NCBI GenBank assembly: GCA_003520455.1
Contig: DOUV01000642.1
Span: 1-6,603 of the forward strand
From: Chloroflexota bacterium
GTDB taxonomy: Bacteria > Chloroflexota > Anaerolineae > Ardenticatenales > Ardenticatenaceae
Direction: 5' to 3'
DNA length: 6,603 nucleotides
Part shown: piece after piece, positions 1 through 5,500 of the stretch
How the letters are laid out: every line of letters starts with the position of its first letter
Numbering within the stretch: position 1 is the stretch's first letter
Notes under the pieces: model-generated
Databases searched by the model: none
What the model saw: only the letters and a program-made list of their open reading frames with translations
What the model was told of the DNA's origin: nothing
Translations under genes and position numbers: made by a program

Positions 1-1
1 C

Positions 2-109
2 ACCGTCGCGAGCACCGTCGGGCAGGGCAGCACCTTCACCGTCACCCTCCCCGGCCCCGACCACCCGCACGCCCCACGGAGCGCCCAGACGCCGACGCCG
101 GCATCTTGA
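2..109 (+). CDS. C-terminal end of a probable sensor histidine kinase (partial)
   Basis: The reading frame enters from the left edge and gives 35 residues ending at TGA 107-109. The segment STVGQGSTFTVTLPGP is the pattern that closes the HATPase_c domain of sensor histidine kinases: the last glycine box (G-x-G-S/T) followed by the beta strand F-x-V-x-L-P. After it comes a short proline- and alanine-rich tail, as is common. The protein would bind ATP and pass phosphate to a response regulator, but the sensor, HisKA and N/G1 boxes lie outside the window, so the signal is unknown. No intrinsic terminator is visible right after the stop. Other GHKL ATPases end in a similar way, so the kinase call rests on one motif. 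Confidence 0.75.
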   Translation, partial: TVASTVGQGSTFTVTLPGPDHPHAPRSAQTPTPAS

Positions 110-151
110 ATAGCCGCGCCAACTCTCACCGATGAGCGCTTCGCATCTGCA

Positions 152-166
152 AGACTTCCGAAGTCT
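152..166. repeat. Palindromic repeat GACTTC-N-GAAGTC, copy 1 (C-centred)
   Basis: AGACTTCCGAAGTCT is a perfect inverted repeat with 7-bp arms around one central base. It lies 42 bp after the histidine kinase stop. Seven copies of the 13-bp core occur in this window, all outside genes. With the G-centred copy at 236-250 it delimits a 97-bp unit (13-mer to 13-mer), nearly the same length as the 96-bp units in the brxB-brxC gap. The lack of a T-run argues against a terminator; a protein-binding site or a dispersed repeat is more likely. Confidence 0.85.
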
Positions 167-234
167 GCCGCCGCGGGGCTGATTGGCACACTGCGGCTCT
201 TATGAAGCCGGGAAGGCCCGCAGATAGCCCTCCT

Positions 235-265
235 AAGACTTCGGAAGTCTGGCCCGCTGCAAAGA
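235..265 (+). repeat. 31-bp direct repeat, copy A, carrying palindrome copy 2
   Basis: This 31-bp stretch is repeated exactly at 307-337, with a 72-bp period. It contains palindrome copy 2 (AGACTTCGGAAGTCT, G-centred, 236-250) followed by GGCCCGCTGCAAAGA. The 72-bp period is a multiple of three, so an open frame through it reads the same ten residues (KTSEVWPAAK) twice, but that frame lacks a convincing ribosome binding site and I do not call it a gene. The duplication appears recent because it has no mismatches. Confidence 0.85.
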
Positions 266-306
266 TAGCAGGTCTCCTTGCCGGAAGTATACGCGAAACC
301 TCCGCA

Positions 307-337
307 AAGACTTCGGAAGTCTGGCCCGCTGCAAAGA
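307..337 (+). repeat. 31-bp direct repeat, copy B, carrying palindrome copy 3
   Basis: This is an exact copy of 235-265. Palindrome copy 3 (G-centred) is at 308-322. The 41 bp between the two copies hold a partial relic of the palindrome (GGAAGT at 283-288). The arrangement suggests local duplication of the G-centred end of the palindrome unit that begins at 152. Confidence 0.85.
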
Positions 338-343
338 CTCATC

Positions 344-504
344 GGAGGAGGAAAACAAGTTGTCATCCAGCTCGCACGAGCCGCCCGCACGCGAGCGACG
401 CCCTGCCGTTACCGCCTCAAACGACATGGACGGATGAGACCCGGTTCGCCAGGCGCGTGACCCCGAACAATCGCCAACGCTTCGAGGAGCGGGCCCGGTT
501 CTGA
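344..504 (+). other. Chain of tiny overlapping frames after a strong ribosome binding site; possible decayed gene
   Basis: GGAGGAGG (344-351) is followed after 8 nt by TTG 360, opening a 25-residue frame that stops at 435-437. Its stop overlaps ATG 434 (8 residues, stop 458-460), whose stop in turn overlaps GTG 457 (15 residues, stop 502-504). The peptide in the third frame upstream of 504 (DETRFARRVTPNNRQRFEER) looks protein-like. The simplest reading is a short gene broken by a frameshift near 430. Chance frames in GC-rich DNA or a translated leader are alternatives. No family was recognised. Confidence 0.25.
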
Positions 505-696
505 CTTTTTGCTCGCTAACCATCCTTTCCGGGACGGCGCCACCCACACCCCCTTTGGCTGCGCTCCACTTCCTCGAGAATCGCGGCCCCCGAAGTTGCC
601 CAGGCCGGCGCACCGGGCGGCTCGTCCACCGACCTCGACAATGAGGGCTTCAGGCCGAAGGATAGACTCGATACTCTTGAAAAGGTGGCGGAGGGC
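505..696. other. Non-coding stretch with no supported gene
   Basis: Frames are open here on both strands, as is usual in GC-rich DNA, but none has a start with a ribosome binding site or a recognisable family. One forward frame (about 600-745) reads rather like protein, with a run such as DRLDTLEKVAEGLSQSTR, and could be a relic. Because the promoter-like elements and RNA hairpins described below overlap its 3' part, I treat the stretch as intergenic. Confidence 0.45.
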
Positions 697-725
697 TTGT
701 CGCAGAGCACTCGCTCTGTTAGAAT
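697..725 (+). promoter_or_regulatory. Sigma70-like promoter with an inverted repeat in its spacer
   Basis: The -35 candidate TTGTCG (697-702) matches TTGACA at 4 of 6 positions. The -10 candidate TAGAAT (720-725) matches TATAAT at 5 of 6, and the spacing is the ideal 17 bp. The spacer contains CAGAGC-ACTC-GCTCTG (703-718), a perfect 6-bp inverted repeat that fills nearly the whole gap, where a bound repressor would block RNA polymerase. Transcription would begin near 731-733. This would be the promoter of the structured RNA and, by read-through, of brxA-brxB-brxC. Confidence 0.5.
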
Positions 726-731
726 TGGCGA

Positions 732-858
732 ACAACTGAAAGACAACCCCGGCGGTGAGATACACCGTCGACACGAAGGTCCAGGATCGGGCAGGCACCG
801 TGGTTTGTGTCTGCCGCGGACGACAAAGCTCGCCTGCATTCGACTGGGCGGGCTTTTT
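732..858 (+). ncRNA. Candidate structured small RNA or attenuated leader upstream of brxA
   Basis: The stretch between a promoter-like site and an intrinsic terminator folds into consecutive hairpins. Hairpin 1 is 750-757 with 763-770 (CGGCGGTG / CACCGTCG, 8 pairs including one G-U, 5-nt loop). Hairpin 2 is 790-798 with 807-815 (GGCAGGCAC / GTGTCTGCC, 9 pairs including one G-U, 8-nt loop), possibly closed by an outer GTCC/GGAC stem (779-782 with 818-821). Hairpin 3 is the terminator at 825-858. A G-U wobble in each stem pairs in RNA but not in DNA, which hints at folding of this strand. The RNA would be about 127 nt. It matches no riboswitch or sRNA class that I recognise. It may be an independent sRNA, or a leader that controls read-through into the BREX genes. 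The start site and expression are inferred. Confidence 0.5.
825..858 (+). terminator. Rho-independent terminator ahead of brxA
   Basis: AAAGCTCGCC (825-834) pairs with GGCGGGCTTT (847-856) across a 12-nt loop, giving 10 pairs with one G-U. The T-run is 854-858. This is the best intrinsic terminator in the window. It lies 124 bp before the brxA start, so it ends the putative small RNA or acts as an attenuator for the BREX operon. If it is constitutive, brxA needs another promoter between 859 and 982, where I see no clear one. Confidence 0.7.
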
Positions 859-862
859 GCTT

Positions 863-883
863 GCGCTCTTATTGGAAGAGTGC
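863..883 (+). promoter_or_regulatory. Hairpin in the brxA leader
   Basis: GCGCTCTT (863-870) pairs with AAGAGTGC (876-883) over a 5-nt ATTGG loop: 8 pairs, one of them G-U. It begins 4 nt after the terminator T-run. Together with the palindrome at 894-914 it continues the series of hairpins through the brxA leader. No T-run follows, so it is not a second terminator. Its function is unknown. Confidence 0.45.
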
Positions 884-893
884 CCATCGGGGA

Positions 894-914
894 GGCGAGG
901 GCAATGCCCTCGCC
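894..914. promoter_or_regulatory. Perfect 21-bp palindrome upstream of brxA, candidate operator
   Basis: GGCGAGGGCA and TGCCCTCGCC are perfect 10-bp inverted arms around a single A. In RNA this is a 9-bp stem with an AAT loop. It lies 68 bp before the GTG start of brxA. Some BREX loci are controlled by BrxR, a WYL-domain dimer that binds inverted repeats upstream of the operon; this site would suit such a dimer, but no regulator gene is in the window, so the link is inference. No promoter hexamers are obvious around it. Confidence 0.5.
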
Positions 915-982
915 GACCCTCCCACCTGATTCCACCTGGCATGTTTGCTCGAGAGACACGATGGAATCCAGGAGACTTTCGG

Positions 983-1711
983 GTGATAGACACTGGAAGT
1001 TCCCCTCAATGGCGCGCCGTCGGACCCTACCTGCCGACGAACTCGTCCAAGGCCGGCCTTGTGGACGAGACACGCCTATTCCTTCAGCTCTTTGCTGAGT
1101 GTCGCGATGCAGAGACGACACGCCAGGAGTTGGTCAACGGTGGCTTACCGCAGCGGTCGCGCGAGACTCGCCGGACCATCGTCGAATTTGTCCAGCGCCG
1201 GCTGCTCCGCTGGAACCCACCACCCTGGGTCCTGGACGATCTGATCGCCTTCGCCCGAGATAGGAATCCCGATGCGCTCCGAGCCGCGCTCCTGGTTCAT
1301 GTGCCCCGGCAGGACACGTTGCTCTACAGCCTCGTCCAGAGGGTCATTGTGCCCCGCTTGTATCGGAGCGAACGTGAGATTGTCCGCGCCGATGTGCAAC
1401 GGTTCCTCGATGAAGAGCAGGCTCGCCACCCGGAGATTACGACCTGGACCCATGCGACCCGACAAAAACTAGCGAGCAATCTTCTGACGATCCTGCGAGA
1501 CTACGGCCTGCTGCGGGGCACCGCGCGCAAACAGATCGCCGAGCCGATCGTGCCGCCGGAGGTGGTGCGCCACCTCGTCCGGCTCCTGCGCGAGGAAGGT
1601 GTGACCCCGGAGGAATTGATCCATCATCCCGATTGGCAGCTGTGGCTCTGGGATGCCGGTCGCGTGCGGGCCGCGCTCCAAGCGCTCGCGACCGGGGAGA
1701 GCATCCAATGA
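983..1711 (+). CDS. brxA: BREX protein BrxA (DUF1819 family)
   Basis: BrxA is a small core protein of BREX phage-exclusion systems; studied homologues are DNA-binding and act in the cytoplasm. The 242-residue product shows the family's landmarks: the opening K-A-G-L-V-D-E-T (residues 23-30), a helical middle with LLYSLVQRVIVPRLY (113-127), the Y-G-L-L element (174-177) and HPDWQLWLW (215-223) near the C-terminus. I chose GTG 983 because AGGAG (970-974) lies 8 nt upstream and the family homology begins about residue 20. The frame stays open upstream, with ATG codons at 941 and 755, but those extensions cover the terminator and palindromes and look unrelated to DUF1819. The last codons overlap brxB (ATGA), so the two are translationally coupled. 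The length is close to family size, and nothing is missing. Confidence 0.88.
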   Translation: MIDTGSSPQWRAVGPYLPTNSSKAGLVDETRLFLQLFAECRDAETTRQELVNGGLPQRSRETRRTIVEFVQRRLLRWNPPPWVLDDLIAFARDRNPDALRAALLVHVPRQDTLLYSLVQRVIVPRLYRSEREIVRADVQRFLDEEQARHPEITTWTHATRQKLASNLLTILRDYGLLRGTARKQIAEPIVPPEVVRHLVRLLREEGVTPEELIHHPDWQLWLWDAGRVRAALQALATGESIQ

Positions 1712-2283
1712 GCGAGATCTCCCGGCGGCTGGATTTCCTGGTCGAACGATTGCGGACGGCGTATGACGGCATCGGCCACAGTAGTGGGCGTCCTTACGTC
1801 TATTTCGTCTACCCTCCCGAGCAGGAACTCGCCGTCCGCCGGCTGGTGGATGAGAGCCTGCGTGATGACGGAATACTCTGCTACCACCATATCGACCTGC
1901 TCCCCTTGACAATCGAGAGCCTGGCCGGCCAGGAAAAGAAGCGGCAGGAATTGCTGAACGACCCAACAAAGGGCGCCGCCGTCGCCATCGTCCGACTCTG
2001 GGCGCGGGCGCTGGGTAAAGCCATTGCGAAGCGGTTGGAGCACGAGTGCCAGGGGCGACCGGTGGTGGTGCTGCGCGGGCTGGCAGCCTTGCACCCGTTG
2101 GGCAATCCCACCAGCCTGATGGAAGCGCTGGCCGAGCAGGAGCCGCGCGACCCAAAGACGAATCGGATCGTTCCGATTGTCCTGTTGGTCCCCGGAACTC
2201 GTCCCGCTCAGACCAGCCGGACCTACCTCTTCCTGGGGTTGGAGCGGTTGCGTCTCGAGTTCTATCGTGGGGAAGAGGCGTAA
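1708..2283 (+). CDS. brxB: BREX protein BrxB (DUF1788 family)
   Basis: BrxB is a core BREX protein of about 190-200 residues with no known enzymatic motif; it is thought to work within the BREX protein assembly. The product here has 191 residues. Family-like features are the N-terminal helix SRRLDFLVERL (5-15), the strand PYVYFVYPPEQE (29-40), GRPVVVLRGLAALHPL (116-131), which matches the conserved L-R-G-hydrophobic-P segment, and IVPIVLLVPGTR (154-165) followed by YLFLG and FYRG near the end. ATG 1708 overlaps the brxA stop by 4 nt, and GGGGAG lies a short distance upstream, so this start is well supported. No signal peptide or membrane segment is seen. The stop codon TAA lies inside the first copy of the repeated junction sequence GGCGTAAGCGAGG. 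Confidence 0.88.
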   Translation: MSEISRRLDFLVERLRTAYDGIGHSSGRPYVYFVYPPEQELAVRRLVDESLRDDGILCYHHIDLLPLTIESLAGQEKKRQELLNDPTKGAAVAIVRLWARALGKAIAKRLEHECQGRPVVVLRGLAALHPLGNPTSLMEALAEQEPRDPKTNRIVPIVLLVPGTRPAQTSRTYLFLGLERLRLEFYRGEEA

Positions 2284-2304
2284 GCGAGGATAATTATTCA
2301 CCTG

Positions 2305-2317
2305 GACTTCCGAAGTC
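2305..2317. repeat. Palindromic repeat GACTTC-N-GAAGTC, copy 4 (C-centred)
   Basis: GACTTCCGAAGTC is preceded by CCTG. The arms are limited to 6 bp here because the flanking bases do not pair. It lies 22 bp after the brxB stop and opens the 96-bp palindrome-bounded element of unit 1. Confidence 0.85.
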
Positions 2318-2386
2318 TTGCCCGAGTCTTTGCCATGAAAGCAAGTTAACGCTCTTGAACATGTTCTGCAACCAGATCCACCCCCG

Positions 2387-2401
2387 AGACTTCGGAAGTC
2401 T
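2387..2401. repeat. Palindromic repeat, copy 5 (G-centred)
   Basis: AGACTTCGGAAGTCT has full 7-bp arms. It is the reverse complement of the C-centred form, so the pair in each unit forms terminal inverted repeats around a 70-bp core. Confidence 0.85.
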
Positions 2402-2449
2402 CGCTCCTCTCTAGGGGAACCGGCGTAAGCGAGGCGAGCTACTCACCTG

Positions 2450-2462
2450 GACTTCCGAAGTC
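2450..2462. repeat. Palindromic repeat, copy 6 (C-centred)
   Basis: This is the counterpart of copy 4, exactly 145 bp downstream, with the same CCTG 5' flank. Confidence 0.85.
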
Positions 2463-2531
2463 TTCGCCAAGTCTTTTCCATGAAAGCGAGTTGGCCCTCT
2501 TGAACGTGTTCTGCAACCAGATCCACCCCCG

Positions 2532-2546
2532 AGACTTCGGAAGTCT
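2532..2546. repeat. Palindromic repeat, copy 7 (G-centred)
   Basis: This is the counterpart of copy 5, 145 bp downstream and 44 bp before the brxC start codon. A protein bound here could influence transcription into brxC; a role as a dispersed repeat without function is equally possible. Confidence 0.85.
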
Positions 2547-2570
2547 CGCTCCTCTCTCCCCACGGGACAA

Positions 2571-2590
2571 GGTGTAAGCGAGGAGGTACC
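2571..2590 (+). promoter_or_regulatory. brxC ribosome binding site inside the third junction repeat
   Basis: AGGAGGT (2581-2587) is a near-perfect Shine-Dalgarno sequence placed close to ATG 2591. It is fused to GGTGTAAGCGAGG, the third copy of the boundary sequence of the tandem units. The TAA in this copy is a relic of the duplicated brxB end, not the stop of a gene here. Confidence 0.75.
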
Positions 2591-5500
2591 ATGCGGATCC
2601 GTGATATCTTTGCCACCACCATCCAGGAACGGATTGAACCGGTCGTGAAGGTCGCCGACCGGCGGCCCGCGATCATGCTGAACGAGCTGGAGAACCTGGT
2701 GGTGACTCCGCAATGGGAGCGATACCTCCACCGCATCCTCGACGCCTACACCGACGCTGCAGATCGGGTCGATGAGCAGGGCATCGGCATTTGGATCAGC
2801 GGCTTCTTTGGCTCCGGGAAATCGCTGCTCATGAAGGTCCTCGGGATGCTGCTGGAGGGCAAGGATCTGGCGGGACAAGACGTCCATAAAGTCTTTCTGA
2901 ACCGGCTCCCGGCCGGCAGTCCTGATCGTGCCGACATCCAGCGTTTCCTCAGAATCTGCGAGCGCAAGATCAGCACCACGGCGGTGGGCGGCAACCTCCA
3001 CGCGATGTTGACCAGCCAGGAGGACCCGCTCGCCCTGATTGCCTTCAAGCTCTTCGCCCACCGGCGCGGCTACACCCACCACTGGCCCCTGGCCTGGGCG
3101 GTGGAGTACCAGATCGACGCTCGTGGGCTGAGTGAGGATTTCCGGCACCGAGCCGGTGAGATCACCGGTGTGGAGTGGGAAGAGTTGGCCGTCGATCCCG
3201 AGTTCTACCTGGACCGGCTCTACGAGGCCGCCGCCGATGTGCTGCCGGATCACTTCAGCGGTGGCGTCGCCGCCGTCGGCCGGGCGGTGGATGCGGTGGC
3301 TCGCGGCGGCATCGATGCGACCAGGCTCGTCGACCGGCTCCGGCGCTGGTGCGCGGCTCAAGACGGTGATGGCCGGCGCCACAAGCTTTTGCTGCAGCTT
3401 GACGAGTTGGGCCAGTGGATTGCCAGCGGCAACCCCAACGACCGCATCATGAACGTCGCGGCCCTGGCCGAGCGAGCGGCGGAAGCTGGTGAAGGACGTA
3501 TCTGGATCTCCGTGACCGCGCACGGGGATGTCCAGGCCCTCCGCCAGAACGTGCAGCAGGAGCAGTACGCCAAGATCATCCAGCGCTTCGCCATCCAGTG
3601 CAAGCTGAGCAACGATGACATCAGCCAGGTGGTGGAGGAGCGGCTGCTGCGCAAGACGCAGGAGGCTCGCATCGCGTTGGAGCAGCGCTTCGAGGAGCGC
3701 AGTGGCGACCTGGCCGATCTGGGGACGGTGCAGGGCGCCCAGCGCGTCTATCCCGTACCGAATCGTGAGAGCTTTGCCCTGTTCTACCCCTACGTGCCCT
3801 GGACCGTGGCCGTGATTCCCGACGTCGTCAAGGGCATCGCCCAGGCGGCGGGGCGCGACGAGGCGCTGACGGGCTCGAACCGCACGATGATCGGCGTGGT
3901 GCAGGGGGCCATCATCGAGACGCCGGGCTTCCTGGAGAGCCGCGTGGGGCGCCTGCTGGCGCTGGCCGATCTCTATGACCAGCTCGCCTCGGACGTGCCG
4001 ATCGAGACCAAGACCGATCTCAACCGTGTGGCCGACACCGTGCCCGGCGCCACGGCCTTCACGGCGCGCGTGGCACGGGCGCTCTTTCTCTTGGGCCAGG
4101 CGAAGTACATTCCCACGACACTCGACAACGTGACCCGCGCACTCGTGGATGGGCTCGACATCAATCTCAGCTCGCTTGGGAAACGGGTCAGGCTGGAGCT
4201 GGAGCGGTTGGTGGCAGCCGGCTACGCCAAGCAGGTGGGTGAACAGTTCGTCTTCCTCACCACCCAGCAGCGCGGCTTCCAGGACAAGGTCCGGGCGCGG
4301 CAAGAGGAGTTGCTGAGCCAGAGCTATGAGTTGAGCCAGGCACTCAAAGCGTACGACAGCGAGGAGGCGCTGCGCTTCGATCGCGTGCCACTGCAGGACT
4401 GGGAGCTCCCGCTCAAGCTGGAGATCGACGGGCGCGCGGTGCGCAACCCGGCGGCGCACGTGACGCTGCGGGTCCTCAGCCCGATCCAGCGCGCCCTCGA
4501 TCCCCAGATTGGGGACGACACCGCGTTGAGACAGCGCTCGCAGCAGGCCCCCGATACAATCTTCCTCCGGCTGGCGGAGGTTCCCGGATTTCGAAAGGCA
4601 CTCGCGTTGGCGGTGGCCACCGAGGAGGTCTCCAACAACGTCATCAACTCGCCGCGGGCCGAGCAGGGCGAGGAGGATGTCGCCCGGCAGGCCCGGCAGG
4701 TGGACCTGCCCGCCCATCGCGATCAGGTGCGGCGCCTGCTGGGGCAGTCAGTCCGCAACGCGACCATCTTCTTCCGCGGCGTTGCCTACGACCTGGCCCC
4801 CGGCGAGAGCGCCAGCGCCGCCATGCGGGCCACCTTGAGCCAGATTCTACCGAACGTTTACCCGCGCTTCTCCGAGGTCCCCTACCGGATCGCCAACGAG
4901 AACACGGCGGTCAAGGCCGCGTTGCGCGGCAACGCCACCAACGCCGAACTGAAAGCACTGGGAGTCTACAAAGCGGACGGCACACTCAACGAGAGCCACC
5001 CGCTGCTGAGCGCCCTGCGGGGCCGGCTTCCGTTGGCCGATCAGGACCAGCCGCCCATCAATGCCGGCGACCTGCGCGATGAGTTCGAGCGCCCACCGTT
5101 CGGCTGGGACGGGAACTGCGTCAAGGTCGGGCTGGCGCTCCTCCTGCGCGCCTCCGCCTGTCGGCTGATCGAGAACGGCCTGGTAATGACCGACCCCAGC
5201 AATCCCGAGGTGGAGCAGCTCCTGACGAAGGAGCAACGCTTCAAGAGCGTCCGCGTCCAGGGCGTGCGCGCCGAGATCGGCGTGAAGACCCTGCTGCAGA
5301 TTCGCGGCTACGTCGAGGCGCTGTACGGTGTGAAGCCACCGCTCGTCGCCGCGACCTTCAACAATGTGCTCGGCGAGAAGCTGGCCGAGACCGCCGCCCA
5401 TGCCGCAGAGCTACACGAGTGGGCGGCCGCCGCTCAATGCCCGCTGCCCCTCGAGTTCGAGGCCGGCACCAACCTGGTGAGCGAACTGCGGAGCATGGCC

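Larger units (their letters stand above)
2277..2421 (+). repeat. Tandem ~145-bp unit 1 in the brxB-brxC junction
   Basis: The unit starts with GGCGTAAGCGAGG, which contains the brxB stop codon, and repeats at 2422. Over the first 136 positions the two units differ at about 14 sites (roughly 90% identity by hand alignment); the last 51 aligned positions are identical. It carries palindrome 4 (C-centred, 2305-2317) and palindrome 5 (G-centred, 2387-2401), spanning exactly 96 bp. It also has a GAACATGTTC palindrome at 2357-2366. No gene is seen within it: the internal ATG opens only a five-codon frame without a ribosome binding site. Confidence 0.88.
2422..2570 (+). repeat. Tandem ~145-bp unit 2 in the brxB-brxC junction
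   Basis: This second copy of the unit is offset by exactly 145 bp and diverges after 2557. It carries palindromes 6 (2450-2462) and 7 (2532-2546). Its end abuts a third partial copy of the boundary sequence, GGTGTAAGCGAGG (2571-2583), which runs directly into the brxC ribosome binding site. Removing both units would leave a stop codon followed within about 20 bp by the brxC start, an ordinary operon junction. Confidence 0.88.

Noticed and set aside
152..322. CRISPR array from the repeated palindromes
   Set aside because: Repeats are only 13-15 bp, occur in both orientations, have irregular spacing (84 and 72 bp) and no cas genes are near.
732..858. Assignment of the leader RNA to a known riboswitch or tRNA/tmRNA class
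   Set aside because: I could not find a cloverleaf, T-loop or the conserved motifs of the riboswitch classes I know, so no class name is given.
685..1098. Forward open frame across the brxA leader
   Set aside because: No ribosome binding site and no recognisable domain; it overlaps the promoter-like site, hairpins and terminator and runs out of frame into brxA.
409..1121. Minus-strand frames over the upstream gap
   Set aside because: Low-complexity Arg/Pro/Gly-rich translations with no start signal or family; typical GC-rich shadows.
2341..2512. Leader peptides from the ATG in each tandem unit
   Set aside because: The frames are five and eight codons including stop, have no ribosome binding site, and differ between units without signs of selection.
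2283..2590. Independent promoter for brxC in the repeat-filled gap
   Set aside because: A GATAAT-like hexamer at 2289-2294 has no partner -35 at suitable distance and is lost in unit 2; not enough to call.
2411..4717. Long minus-strand open frame opposite brxC (768 codons)
   Set aside because: It is a mirror of the brxC codon bias in GC-rich DNA. It has no family similarity, runs through the tandem repeats, and the opposite strand has clear BrxC motifs.
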